Source: Halorubrum sp. BOL3-1
GTDB taxonomy: Archaea > Halobacteriota > Halobacteria > Halobacteriales > Haloferacaceae
Length of the DNA: 64,000 bases
Assembly (NCBI RefSeq): GCF_004114375.1
Contig: NZ_CP034692.1
Coordinates: forward strand, 868,001-932,000
Direction: 5' to 3'
The position numbers and the translations under genes are program-made. Within the stretch, counting starts at the first letter, position 1. Every line of letters begins with the position of its first letter. The notes beneath the pieces are model-generated. The model worked only from the letters and a program-made list of their open reading frames with translations, ran no database searches and was not told the DNA's origin. Below, piece by piece: positions 50,743 to 59,101 of the stretch.

Positions 50743-50922
50743 ATGCCAATTGATCACGAGGATATCGAACCTCGGTTATCGAACGCACAAGAAGCGTTCC
50801 GCCGTGGCGGCCAAGTCTCTGAACAGGGACTAGATGTTGCTAGTGCCGACCTCGTCCAACTACGAAAGGCGTGCCGACTGCTTTCTGGAGCGGAGCAGCT
50901 GTGTGAAAATGAGTGGAATTAA
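50743..50922 (+). CDS. 59-aa partner of the wHTH-nucleotidyltransferase
   Basis: MPIDHEDIEPRLSNAQEAFR, then RGGQVSEQGLDVASADLVQL and RKACRLLSGAEQLCENEWN, stop TAA at 50920-50922. It is preceded by aaggaggtgcg, a strong Shine-Dalgarno inside the upstream gene's end. It looks like two helices and resembles a shortened HEPN-type N-terminus but lacks RX4-6H, so a complete toxin is not visible. Confidence 0.5.
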   Translation: MPIDHEDIEPRLSNAQEAFRRGGQVSEQGLDVASADLVQLRKACRLLSGAEQLCENEWN

Positions 50923-51067
50923 TATTATTTGATAAACAGAGCGATGAACGAGTTCTAGGCGAGAGTATTTCGTAGAGAAAACACTCACCAAACCCGTTAC
51001 TGGATAGCTAGTTTGTCAACCTAAATCTAGTAACCTATATATAGGGTTAGGCTTGTAGTATACACGT

Positions 51068-52018
51068 ATGATTTCAAATGCCGGGCTTGCTGTGATCGAC
51101 GCACTGAGCACCGGCTGCGAAGCGACACCAGCCGAACTCGCGACAGAGACCGAGTATTCACAGGCACACATCTACGAAGTGCTCGATACGTTACACGCAG
51201 CGGGACTCCTCACCGAAGCCCGTGGCCCAAACAACTTGCGTCGCGTCTCCGTCACAGATCATCCGGTTATCGAAGCATATCGTCGGCTACAGGCGAAACT
51301 CGGACACGTCGAGTGGACTGACCTCCTTACACCCGCCACCCTCCGAGTGTGCTGGTTTCTCGACGAACCACGTCGCGTCACAGCCATTGCAGAACGACTG
51401 AATATCACTCGGCAGGCGGTCCACAAAGCGCTGTCCCCGCTCAAGGATCGAGCGATGCTGTCCCCGTCCGGTCCCGAGTACGCGGTGAGTGATGATCTCG
51501 CGCCACTGCTGTCGTTCACTCAGGCCGTCGTGACCTTCGAACACCGATCACGGGCACGAGAGATCGCCCCCAGTGCGACTGTCGAATGGTGTGACCCAAA
51601 ACGAGCACTCATCCGCGTACAGACCACGGAAGATACAGCGGCGCTGCTCGACGCACCTGATTGGCAGGTAACTGGACTCGGTCGATTCGAGGAGTACGGA
51701 CTCCAGTTTTTCCTCGCAGGTGAACCTGCATTCTGGTATACACCCAACAAAAAACTCACGCTAGTCGATATTGTGTGTCATACGCTCGTCCTCGATAGTG
51801 GATCTCGCCGCATCAGTTATGCGATGTTGTTGATCGACAAGTTGGATATTGTCCGAGAGAAACTCACAGACACAGCAACGTGGTATGATCTAGAGGCGAC
51901 AGTCGCTACAATGTGCCAGGCAGTTCAGGGCGAGTTCGACGGTTCACAGGATCCTCCCGTCGTCTTGCCGAGTGAATCAAAATATATCGCGCTCAAAGAA
52001 CAGTATGGTGTAGTATGA
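51068..52018 (+). CDS. Two-winged-helix regulator (AbiEi-like)
   Basis: 316 aa. Two HTH units: TPAELATETEYSQAHIYEVL with DTLHAAGLLTEARG, then VTAIAERLNITRQAVHKALS with PLKDRAMLSPSG. A beta-rich C-terminal domain (ALIRVQTTEDTAALLDAPDW, then YTPNKKLTLVDIVCHTLVLD) recalls AbiEi-type antitoxins that pair with nucleotidyltransferases. A short upstream box (gtaacctatatatagggtta, 51030-51049) is palindromic around tatata and would hold the promoter. No nucleotidyltransferase follows; a PIN relic lies on the other strand. Confidence 0.65.
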   Translation: MISNAGLAVIDALSTGCEATPAELATETEYSQAHIYEVLDTLHAAGLLTEARGPNNLRRVSVTDHPVIEAYRRLQAKLGHVEWTDLLTPATLRVCWFLDEPRRVTAIAERLNITRQAVHKALSPLKDRAMLSPSGPEYAVSDDLAPLLSFTQAVVTFEHRSRAREIAPSATVEWCDPKRALIRVQTTEDTAALLDAPDWQVTGLGRFEEYGLQFFLAGEPAFWYTPNKKLTLVDIVCHTLVLDSGSRRISYAMLLIDKLDIVREKLTDTATWYDLEATVATMCQAVQGEFDGSQDPPVVLPSESKYIALKEQYGVV

Positions 52019-52092
52019 TCTTCGGTGAGTCCGATCGCAAGAATATTCACGTCCGTGAGTATCGTCACTGCTGTCGGGAGTGGGTCAGCCAT
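51925..52092 (-). pseudogene. PIN-domain toxin, N-terminal fragment
   Basis: MADPLPTAVTILTDVNILAI then GLTEDHTTPY is a PIN start (D-V-N). After about 28 residues the frame becomes antisense to the 51068 gene, so the rest is lost. It follows the AbrB gene by 9 bp, making a broken AbrB/PIN module. Confidence 0.55.
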
Positions 52093-52101
52093 CAGTGTCG
52101 A

Positions 52102-52371
52102 TCACTTATCCATCGGTCCAAAGAGCGTCTCTCCTGTATTGGTTGGCGTCGTGTGGGTCCAGTCATCTCGGCCAGCCGTTGCGAGCTCTAATTTCGAACT
52201 CGGCTTGGGGTTTACCTTAAGGACGGAGCCAACAAGTGTTGCTGGGAGCTCATCGTTCGATTCGATTCCTAACTGCTCTCGAACATCTTTTGGGAGAGTA
52301 ACACGCCCTTTCTCATCGACCGTGAGCGTCAGTTCTTTTCTGTGATTTTCGTCAACTACTGGGTCTTCCAT
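52102..52371 (-). CDS. AbrB-type antitoxin
   Basis: 89 aa from ATG 52369-52371 (MEDPVVDENHRKELTLTVDE). The AbrB domain is KGRVTLPKDVREQLGIESND with ELPATLVGSVLKVNPKPS. The tail (TTPTNTGETLFGPMDK) resembles antitoxins of PIN toxins. Its toxin partner is only a fragment. Confidence 0.78.
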   Translation of the reverse strand: MEDPVVDENHRKELTLTVDEKGRVTLPKDVREQLGIESNDELPATLVGSVLKVNPKPSSKLELATAGRDDWTHTTPTNTGETLFGPMDK

Positions 52372-52423
52372 CTGTTCTCGCTCGACATACCCTACTGTGC
52401 TGTTATACAAAACTGTTGACCAA

Positions 52424-52867
52424 TTACGGTGGGTTCTCAGCCGTGTTGAGAGCGGTTAGCTTTCCCGTTTCGTAGGCACGCCGCCAGAGTTGGTGGACGG
52501 CCCGTGTCACGACTCTCGGTTCCGTTACCTCGATACACGAACTCGTGACGGAATCAGCGTCGGGCGGGTGATGGAAATGTCGATCTGGAGCATCGGGTTT
52601 CGGGTGATGGTCGAATCGGAAGTCGAGCCCGTTTTCGTCCGTATGATGGACACTGTAACATCCCGTCTGGTACCACTGAACGTCGAACCGACACCACATC
52701 GCGTCGCCGATACCATCGTCAATGTGGACTTGTAGTTCGGTTGGGTCAAGCAGGCTGTCGAAGTCAGCGTGACTGATGAGTCCGTCACACGCGAGGAACT
52801 CCTCTCGAATCTCTTCGAGGGCCGTGACATTTAGTGACCCGACGTCTCCTTCGATGTCTTCGTCCAT
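52424..52867 (-). CDS. Hypothetical partner of the DUF7342 regulator
   Basis: 147 aa (MDEDIEGDVGSLNVTALEEI). The core YQTGC-YSVHHTDENGLDFRFDHH, DRHFHHPPDA and PRVVTRAVHQLWRRAYE is a pattern I recall from haloarchaeal accessory regions. The His-rich middle could bind metal. It overlaps or abuts the DUF7342 gene (52868) and is translated with it. Function unknown. Confidence 0.65.
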   Translation of the reverse strand: MDEDIEGDVGSLNVTALEEIREEFLACDGLISHADFDSLLDPTELQVHIDDGIGDAMWCRFDVQWYQTGCYSVHHTDENGLDFRFDHHPKPDAPDRHFHHPPDADSVTSSCIEVTEPRVVTRAVHQLWRRAYETGKLTALNTAENPP

Positions 52868-53482
52868 TTACGCTGAGGATTGTGAGGCGTCGTCACCGAA
52901 CGCGCCGCGTTCTTGCTGCTCGGTTGTCGACTCGCCGGTACGTACGGTAGCTGTATGGCTGTCATCAGGATCAAATCCATAGAGTGCGAGCGCTGCCTGT
53001 GCGATCTCAAGATTCTGTTCGATCTGACGCCACCGCGCGACGTCTTTCCACCCCTCGTCGCCGGCCTCAAGATCGAGTGTAAGTTCGTCGATAGTCCCTA
53101 CCTCGTGAGTCTTCGTGAGGTTCGCGCGTTCCTCTTTGAGTTCCCTGATCGAGTCGCGGATCTCGTCTTTCGTGTGTTCGCGGTGGATCGCAGCGATACG
53201 GCGCATCGCGAGTGCCTGGGGGGCACGCATATACTGACTGCCGGTGTCAGTACCGATTCGTTTGACACGCCCGTCTTCAGCCATCGTTGAGAGATACTTG
53301 CGCGCCGTCGGCGGACTAACGCGTGCGCGGTCCGCGATCTCCGCGACGGGTTGCGGCTCAGTTGTGACGTCGACGACCTGGCGCACTCGGTCGAACGCCG
53401 TCGTCTCGTCGGTCCACTCCTCAACGACAGCCTGGTTTAGGTTACCTTCCCAGAGGTTCTCTGGCGGATCGCTGGTGGTCAT
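52868..53482 (-). CDS. DUF7342-type winged-helix regulator
   Basis: 204 aa (MTTSDPPENLWEGNLNQAVV). Winged helix: QPVAEIADRARVSPPTARKY with LSTMAEDGRVKRIG. A charged helical half follows (DEIRDSIRELKEERANLTKT; LEIAQAALALYGFDP). A 10-bp perfect inverted repeat lies 25 bp upstream (53508-53537), a probable autoregulatory site. With the next gene it forms a two-gene unit, probably regulator plus effector. Confidence 0.75.
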   Translation of the reverse strand: MTTSDPPENLWEGNLNQAVVEEWTDETTAFDRVRQVVDVTTEPQPVAEIADRARVSPPTARKYLSTMAEDGRVKRIGTDTGSQYMRAPQALAMRRIAAIHREHTKDEIRDSIRELKEERANLTKTHEVGTIDELTLDLEAGDEGWKDVARWRQIEQNLEIAQAALALYGFDPDDSHTATVRTGESTTEQQERGAFGDDASQSSA

Positions 53483-53507
53483 ACTTGTAGCTACGAGTGA
53501 GTGTGTG

Positions 53508-53537
53508 AAAATAGCTTTGATAGAAATAAGCTATTTT
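53508..53537. promoter_or_regulatory. Inverted repeat upstream of the DUF7342 operon
   Basis: AAAATAGCTT (53508-53517) and AAGCTATTTT (53528-53537), perfect, 10-bp spacer, 25 bp from the start codon. Confidence 0.6.
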
Positions 53538-53577
53538 TGTGACTAACCCAGATATCTCGCTGGAGAGCAAGGCTACT

Positions 53578-53608
53578 GTGAACTGCTTTGGGGTCAAGCC
53601 CCAAATCA
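53578..53608 (-). repeat. IS605-type right-end remnant in a PIN gene
   Basis: gtgaactgctttggggtcaa with hairpin TTTGGGG-tcaag-CCCCAAA. It interrupts the PIN gene after codon 16. Confidence 0.6.
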
Positions 53609-53652
53609 AAAAGAAGGGCTGTCGGGAACGGTGACAGATGGGGCTCACTCAT
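53605..53652 (-). pseudogene. PIN-domain toxin, first 16 codons only
   Basis: MSEPHLSPFPTALLFD, then IS sequence. It overlaps the DUF7437 stop by 8 bp, as at 49958. Compare 49762-49965. Confidence 0.55.
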
Positions 53653-54274
53653 CGGCGCGCTGGTATGGCCCTTCTTCGAGTGCCCGCTCGTGAACGTCTA
53701 CTGCGAACGTCACGTCGCTGAGCGTCGGGTCGAAGTTCCTCACGACAGCAAGGATCCGCTCAATTGCTTGGGTAACCGCAATGGCTTCAACAGCGGGAAT
53801 GTTGAGATCGTCGGCAACACCGCGGCGGGTCGTCTCGCCCTGTAGGTAGGTGATCGTGCCCATCAGCGCTGGTGCCAGTGCCGCCTTCCCGTGGCGATCA
53901 ACGTAGAGTTCGAGGTCGTCGTCAACGCTGGTTGCACCGTAGACGGCGATGATAGCAGGCCCGAATTCGAGGGTGATCTCATCGGTCCAATCGCCGCTCA
54001 CTGGGTCGGCACGCCAGAGTGCTGAACCGTCCTGGTATTCGTCCAGTTCCTCCGCGACGCCGAGCTCTTCCAGCATATTAGCGTACTTGTACGCAGTACT
54101 CTTCGAGAAGTTCTGGCGCTCACGGGCAGCGGTGATCGTCGTCAGGGCGTTGATCATAATGTCCGTGTAGAACCGGGCCAGCTCTGGCGTCCCTAGTAAT
54201 TCCTGGATGACGAAGAACCGGTGGGCGGTGTGTCCTGCATCTGGCGGCTGAACAGAGGGTGAGGCATCCGACAT
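53645..54274 (-). CDS. DUF7437-type wHTH antitoxin-like protein
   Basis: 209 aa. FFVIQELLGTPELARFYTDI, then TTITAARERQNFSKSTAYKY and ANMLEELGVAEELDEYQDG give the winged helix. DDLNIPAVEAIAVTQAIERI is the second domain. Paralogue of 37727-38350. The upstream region has catagtccatagtacgcgaactatgta (54273-54299) with two inverted atag/ctat pairs that may be its operator. Its PIN partner is destroyed. Confidence 0.72.
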   Translation of the reverse strand: MSDASPSVQPPDAGHTAHRFFVIQELLGTPELARFYTDIMINALTTITAARERQNFSKSTAYKYANMLEELGVAEELDEYQDGSALWRADPVSGDWTDEITLEFGPAIIAVYGATSVDDDLELYVDRHGKAALAPALMGTITYLQGETTRRGVADDLNIPAVEAIAVTQAIERILAVVRNFDPTLSDVTFAVDVHERALEEGPYQRADE

Positions 54275-54371
54275 AGTCCATAGTACGCGAACTATGTACT
54301 AAGTATTTGGAGTAAATCAAGACAATGGAGTGACGTGGCGTCGTTCGCGTTGTTGAGCTACCGACGCCTAC

Positions 54372-55025
54372 TCACCTGAAGTCGTACTCGCTCTCGCGGG
54401 CGTTGACGTACGTCGTGTTGCCCTCGCGATCAGGCACGTAACACGGGCCTCTATCACTGCCATTGAATACGGGCGCTTCAATATCGAGTCTTGTTTTCCG
54501 ATGGAGCAAGAGCGGTAGCCGGTCTCGTAAGTCCCGGATAAACGGTTCCTGCCGCGCGTAGAGTGTGCCCCGTGGTGGTCGGCGTTCCGTTAACGGTCGG
54601 AGGCGATCTTTCCAGAGATCCGATCCGGTGAGGATCCGGACATCGAGTTGCTGGGCCAGCTTCCACGCGCCCGCGGTCACGTGGCGGGCGATCGCGAGGA
54701 CGGGCATCGCTCTCGCGAGGGCGGCCCGGAGGGCGATCGCTTCGACGGCGTCACGCTGGACGGGCGTGGTATGCCAGTCTTTACACTCGACGACGAGGAA
54801 GTCCGTCGGATCACCACGGAACTCGTCGCGGCGTGCGATTACGTCGGTTTCGAGCCCGAAGAGCTGCTCGTTGCGAGCCGTGGTGTACCCCCACTCCTCG
54901 AGGGTGTCGGCGACTTCCGTCTCGAACCAGCGCCCGTTGGTTGGATCATGGTCCGGATCGGTCGTCTCGTCGGGCGTGCCGACGGTGTCGATTTGGTCTG
55001 TCAGATCGCGAGTGTGGTCACTCAT
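54372..55025 (-). CDS. Mrr-like restriction endonuclease-fold protein
   Basis: 217 aa. ETEVADTLEEWGYTTARNEQ, LETDVIARRDEF and FLVVECKDWHTTPVQRDAVE carry the E...D...ExK catalytic set of the Mrr/PD-(D/E)XK fold. The C-terminal half (RPPRGTLYARQEPFIRDLRD, GPCYVPDREGNTTYV) is family-specific, and a relic of it lies at 42231. It is the last gene of the plasmid-type operon and overlaps the 81-aa gene by 8 bp. Possibly a type IV-like DNA nuclease. Confidence 0.75.
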   Translation of the reverse strand: MSDHTRDLTDQIDTVGTPDETTDPDHDPTNGRWFETEVADTLEEWGYTTARNEQLFGLETDVIARRDEFRGDPTDFLVVECKDWHTTPVQRDAVEAIALRAALARAMPVLAIARHVTAGAWKLAQQLDVRILTGSDLWKDRLRPLTERRPPRGTLYARQEPFIRDLRDRLPLLLHRKTRLDIEAPVFNGSDRGPCYVPDREGNTTYVNARESEYDFR

Positions 55026-55263
55026 CGGCTTGCTCCTCCACGATGGCGGCTGGTTCGGCGTCGACGGCTGCCTCTTCGAGGGCGGTGGCTATCCGTTTGG
55101 CTTCTGCTGGGGACAACACGGCGTAGATGACGTCACGGTCGTCGCCAAAGCTGAGCGTCACCCGCGTGTCATCGTCGACCGTGTCGACTTGGATGCTCCC
55201 GAGCGCCTCTGGCGGGCGATCACGTCTGATGACCGTCTCCAGATCGAGTGTAGGCTCGCTCAT
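55018..55263 (-). CDS. Small hypothetical protein of the plasmid-type operon
   Basis: 81 aa (MSEPTLDLETVIRRDRPPEA). VDTVDDDTRVTLSFGDDRDV then IYAVLSPAEAKRIATALEEA forms a short sheet plus helix. It overlaps the preceding 946-aa gene by 4 bp and the following nuclease gene by 8 bp, so all three are coupled. No function known. Confidence 0.65.
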   Translation of the reverse strand: MSEPTLDLETVIRRDRPPEALGSIQVDTVDDDTRVTLSFGDDRDVIYAVLSPAEAKRIATALEEAAVDAEPAAIVEEQADE

Positions 55264-58100
55264 TGCTGGGGGCCTCCCTCAAGGTGGGTCGGCTGTGGCG
55301 TTGCGGCTGCTGTTGTTGGCGTAGTAGTCGGTGTCATTGTGTGGGTTTGGTGGTGCGGTTGGCAGTGGCTGTGCGGCTGTCGGCTGTCAGTGGATGTCAT
55401 CGGAAGGGTGGTGTCGGTGGGTGCGGTGGCGATCAAAATGGGTGGACGTCTGTCCCGGCCAGCGCGGGAGTGCCACCGCATGTGCGTGAGTGTCGGATTG
55501 GTTGACCCAGTGGCGATGGGTGACTGTCGATGCATCGACGACGCGGTCGCGGGCTGGTCGCTATGGTACGGAAGCCACGCTGTTACCGGTGGTGTCCGCT
55601 GATCTGGTAGGACTGGCTCCGTCGTGGTCCACCGGCGATGGCCGTCCACCTGGACGGCGTGAACGCGGTCGAGAGCTTGGACGTCTTCCAGCCGGCGGTC
55701 ATAGCTGCTCGCGGAGATATCGGCCTGCTCGATCAGCGTGGTCCGACCGAGCGGGCCATCGGCTCGGAGCAGGGTAGCGTACAGCTTGGTCGCTGTCGGC
55801 GTGAGCTCTGGTCGGAAGCGTTCGGGCGGCAGGATGGCTGCGGCGCGTTCGACGTCGGCCGGTGTCGGCGTTTGTGCCTCGGAGAGCGCCCGCAGGAGAC
55901 TCACCACGACATCGTATGGACACGCCCGTCGGGTGGTCTCCGACGGGCCGAACGAGCGGAGACACAGCCGGACGAGCCGCTGTTTTTGACGGGCCGACCA
56001 CTGGACATCGTGGGCCGTCGCGAGCTCGTCGACCACCCGTCGGATGGCCGGGTAGGTCGTGCCGTCGACGACGGGGATCTCGAGGGTGGGTGCGGCCTCA
56101 GTTCCGTCGGCGATCGCGTCTCGGACAGTGGTGAGTTCCTCGCTGAGGGCCGTGGTGATTGCGTCCTGGAGCGCCGTGGCCGTCGGGCCAGCGATGACCC
56201 ACGACATCGTGAGATCGAGTTGTTCGTCGGACTCGACCTCGTAGGGGAGCCGCCGGCACAGCTTTGCGGGCCGGTCTTCGAACAGCAGCCGGTACCCTGA
56301 GTGGATCCCGTAGACGGACTGTTTGGGGACCGTCTTGGCGAGAAACTCACAGAGGTTCTGGAGGCGGGTTGTGGAGCGTGCGAGCGTGGCGGTATCTGGG
56401 ACCCGAAGCGTGGTGGTAAGATCGATTCCGGCTGCGTGATACAGCTGGGTGGCCGACGCGATGAGCCCGTGGAGATCTCTGAAGAGCTCACTGCGGGCAG
56501 CGGTGGTGTCGTGCTCCGTGACCTCGGCGACACGGGCCAGGAGCCGATCCCGGACGGTCGTGATTCGCTCGCGCCACGCCTCGTACGTGGTCTCAGCGTC
56601 GCTACACCACCCAATTTGGCGGCCGCGACGCAGCTGGCGGCCGACAGCGTACTCGTGGGTGTCCTCGTTGAGGTGTTCGAACTCTCGGCCGAGCCGTTCT
56701 GGGGTGAGGATCTCGGCGAGTGCTTTTTCGCTCAGTAAGGCTCCCGCGAGACGTCCCAGGGTGGCTACGGGCCCGCCCCACTGGAGGACGACGAGCGTCT
56801 CTGTCTCGGTGTGGCTGAGGTACGCGACACGGCCGTCCTCGAAGGTCGAGGAGTGGTTGTCGACGAGAGTCACGGCGTCGTCGTGGGCAACCGTGGCGAA
56901 TCGCTCGTGGAGCCGGCTGGCCGGAGTGTCGTCTGGGCCGGTGAGCCACTGGACGTAGTCCGCGTCTGTGTCCGGAGTGCCGGTCGAAGCGACCCACTCG
57001 TCTAGCGGTGTCGCCTCCGGGCCCCCCGTCCGCCGGGGAGACACTGTACTTGTAGCGTCGTGAGGGGTCGCGGTAAGACGCTCGTCGAGTCGGCGCTGAT
57101 CCGGGTGGACGAGCTCGTAGTCGTCGTCGAGACACGATCTAACGGCCTGCTGGCCCAGATCGGTGAGCTGGACCGTATGTTGCTGGCCACGACGGTTGAC
57201 AGTGACCAGCCCGCGTGTTTCGAGATCGAGGACGTACCGGCTGACGGTTCCGGCTGCGATATCGATCGCGTCGTCGGCGCTGAGGTCGTCATACCGGCGG
57301 GCGTGCGTTGTCGTGAGGGTGCCCAGCAGTCGGCGTTTCCCTGGTTCGGTGTCGAGATCACGGACAGCGTCCCAGGCGGCCTCGAGAGTCTGTTCGCGGC
57401 GGGTGGTGTGGGGAGACCGATCCCGGCTCGCAGTAAGACCGAGATAACACTCCGTCCAGTTGGGATACCGCCTCGACAGGTGGCGGTGGAGTGCGGGTGA
57501 GACGACGATGCGAACGTCGAACCCGGCGGCAAGCACGGCGATCGCCGCGAGTGCGCGGACGCCCGTGCGACGGTCGGCTACCTCGGTCCAAGCTTCGCCG
57601 TCCAACTGGAGGGTGAGCACGGTGGGCCGGGCGTCGAGTTCGCGATGGAGTGCAACTGGGCCCTTCGCGAGCGCGCCGAGGCTGGCGTTCACTGGGCCGC
57701 GGCCTGTGCCGATTGCGGTGACGGTCTCGGTGAGGTCCGCGTGGCGCTGGTGGTGGTACTGAGAGAGGATCTCGGTGTCCGTGTCGTAGGTGAGCGCACG
57801 CGCGGTGATCGCGCGGATGTACGCGACGGCTTCGGCGACGTCGTCGGTCCACGTGTTGTCTAGGTTTGGCCACTCCGGGTGGAGGCGGTTGAGGAGTTGT
57901 GAGCTCGCCCGCCACGGATCCTCGGTGGTGCTGTCGCGGATGGCGCGTTCGGTGTGCGGCGCGAGCTTGCCGAGGAGGTCCGGAAGCCATTCGGTCAGGC
58001 GGGGTGACACCGAGGGCAGGCTAATTCCGTCGGTAGGAACACCTGTAGGGCTGGCGAGCCGAACCTCTCGGCTAGGGGCCGCGGGCTGGCGGGAGCACAT
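55260..58100 (-). CDS. Large haloarchaeal plasmid protein with internal wHTH
   Basis: 946 aa. The N-terminal 230 residues resemble a PLD/helical accessory region (VSPALHRHLSRRYPNWTECY). A winged helix lies near 255-320 (LLGTLTTTHARRYDDLSADD, SRYVLDLETRGLVTVNR), and another near 830 (LYATLLRADGPLGRTTLIEQ). The long helical middle has no motif I know. The last 90 residues are disordered Pro/Thr/His-rich. Orthologues occur on haloarchaeal plasmids and integrated elements next to the same small genes. Function unknown; DNA binding is inferred. Confidence 0.65.
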   Translation of the reverse strand: MCSRQPAAPSREVRLASPTGVPTDGISLPSVSPRLTEWLPDLLGKLAPHTERAIRDSTTEDPWRASSQLLNRLHPEWPNLDNTWTDDVAEAVAYIRAITARALTYDTDTEILSQYHHQRHADLTETVTAIGTGRGPVNASLGALAKGPVALHRELDARPTVLTLQLDGEAWTEVADRRTGVRALAAIAVLAAGFDVRIVVSPALHRHLSRRYPNWTECYLGLTASRDRSPHTTRREQTLEAAWDAVRDLDTEPGKRRLLGTLTTTHARRYDDLSADDAIDIAAGTVSRYVLDLETRGLVTVNRRGQQHTVQLTDLGQQAVRSCLDDDYELVHPDQRRLDERLTATPHDATSTVSPRRTGGPEATPLDEWVASTGTPDTDADYVQWLTGPDDTPASRLHERFATVAHDDAVTLVDNHSSTFEDGRVAYLSHTETETLVVLQWGGPVATLGRLAGALLSEKALAEILTPERLGREFEHLNEDTHEYAVGRQLRRGRQIGWCSDAETTYEAWRERITTVRDRLLARVAEVTEHDTTAARSELFRDLHGLIASATQLYHAAGIDLTTTLRVPDTATLARSTTRLQNLCEFLAKTVPKQSVYGIHSGYRLLFEDRPAKLCRRLPYEVESDEQLDLTMSWVIAGPTATALQDAITTALSEELTTVRDAIADGTEAAPTLEIPVVDGTTYPAIRRVVDELATAHDVQWSARQKQRLVRLCLRSFGPSETTRRACPYDVVVSLLRALSEAQTPTPADVERAAAILPPERFRPELTPTATKLYATLLRADGPLGRTTLIEQADISASSYDRRLEDVQALDRVHAVQVDGHRRWTTTEPVLPDQRTPPVTAWLPYHSDQPATASSMHRQSPIATGSTNPTLTHMRWHSRAGRDRRPPILIATAPTDTTLPMTSTDSRQPHSHCQPHHQTHTMTPTTTPTTAAATPQPTHLEGGPQQ

Positions 58101-58132
58101 TAGTGATCACCAGGCAGTGGCGGTCTGGTGGA

Positions 58133-58603
58133 TCACTGTGGCCCCTCGTGGGATGCGCCACCATCAGAGCGAGCGCGCTCGTGGACGGCACTGAGGAGTG
58201 AGGGTGGCTCCTCCGGTGGGGAGTGGGTTGGGTCCCGTGGGGTTGGGGCGTCCGCGTGGACGTGTGGGGTTGTACTCGTCGTGGGGCTCGTGACGACAGC
58301 GGTCGGATCCAGTAGGACGAACGTCGTCGATTGGGTGTGGGTGTTCGTACACATCCCAATGTGGCCCGTGAGGACGTACTCGCGAACACCGCGGGTGAAG
58401 ACGGTCGGGTGTTCGTGGGTATCCGACCCGCACATAATGTAGCCGATCGCGTACGCGGGCTCGCCCGCAGCCCGGTAGGCGTAGGCGGTGATGTCGTCGC
58501 CCTCGTTGAGGGTGCGGCCACAGACTTGGCAGGCGAGATGGGTGTCCAGCGGGATGCGTGCGAGCTGCTGGCGATCTGGCAGTTCGTCGGCGAGGCGGGT
58601 CAT
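58133..58603 (-). CDS. Zinc-ribbon protein of the plasmid-type operon
   Basis: 156 aa from ATG 58601-58603 (MTRLADELPDRQQLARIPLD). LACQVCGRTLNEGDDITAYA, IGYIMCGSDTHEHPT and MCTNTHTQSTTFVLLDP give a treble-clef-like Cys/His set. The C-terminal 50 residues are low-complexity. The start overlaps the stop of the upstream wHTH gene (ATGA). Confidence 0.7.
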   Translation of the reverse strand: MTRLADELPDRQQLARIPLDTHLACQVCGRTLNEGDDITAYAYRAAGEPAYAIGYIMCGSDTHEHPTVFTRGVREYVLTGHIGMCTNTHTQSTTFVLLDPTAVVTSPTTSTTPHVHADAPTPRDPTHSPPEEPPSLLSAVHERARSDGGASHEGPQ

Positions 58604-58923
58604 TCTGATCCTCCCTCGCTGGTGGTGGTGAGCGTGCCAGCTTGCCACGCTTGCCGGGCGGAGAGTGCGCGTCGGGCCGATTCCGTAAGGTGGTATTTTT
58701 TCTGGCCGTCGGTGGTGACAAAGTCGCGTTCAGTGAGTGCTTCGAGTGCGTCGCAGACTTGGCTGTGGTTGATGCTCTCGGAATAGTAGTCGGTGAGTGC
58801 TTGGTGGAGTAGGTGACTCTCACAGGGGCCTGTCCGTGCGAGTACCCAGAGCAGGTCGCGGTGGATGGCTGAGAGTTCGGCGACCGAGTAGGTCGTGTCG
58901 GGGTTGGTGCGAGGGCTACTCAT
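58600..58923 (-). CDS. wHTH protein of the plasmid-type operon
   Basis: 107 aa. LSAIHRDLLWVLARTGPCES, YYSESINHSQVCDALEALTE and RDFVTTDGQKKYHLTESARR form a PadR/MarR-like winged helix. It overlaps both neighbours by a few bases (58916 and 58603). Likely local regulator or DNA-binding partner of the 946-aa protein. Confidence 0.75.
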   Translation of the reverse strand: MSSPRTNPDTTYSVAELSAIHRDLLWVLARTGPCESHLLHQALTDYYSESINHSQVCDALEALTERDFVTTDGQKKYHLTESARRALSARQAWQAGTLTTTSEGGSE

Positions 58924-59101
58924 TGTTCCCCTCCGCGGTGTTCTCGTTAGTGCTGCGTGTCTCAGCGCATGTCGTACAGAGCGGGGCGTCTAGGGCAGCG
59001 TCGTACCCGTCGGCCTCGGTGGTACAGAGAGCACAGGTGGTACTATTCGATCCGTCAGTCGTCTCGCAGGGCTTAAGCCCCGCAGTTGCCAGGGTTAGCA
59101 T
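58916..59101 (-). CDS. Small double-CxxC zinc-finger protein, first gene of the operon
   Basis: 61 aa from ATG 59099-59101 (MLTLATAGLKPCETTDGSNS). CALCTTEADGYDAALDAPLC then TTCAE has two CxxC knuckles 15 residues apart, a compact zinc ribbon. Two strong inverted repeats occupy the 60 bp before its start. It overlaps the wHTH gene by 8 bp. Confidence 0.65.
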   Translation of the reverse strand: MLTLATAGLKPCETTDGSNSTTCALCTTEADGYDAALDAPLCTTCAETRSTNENTAEGNNE

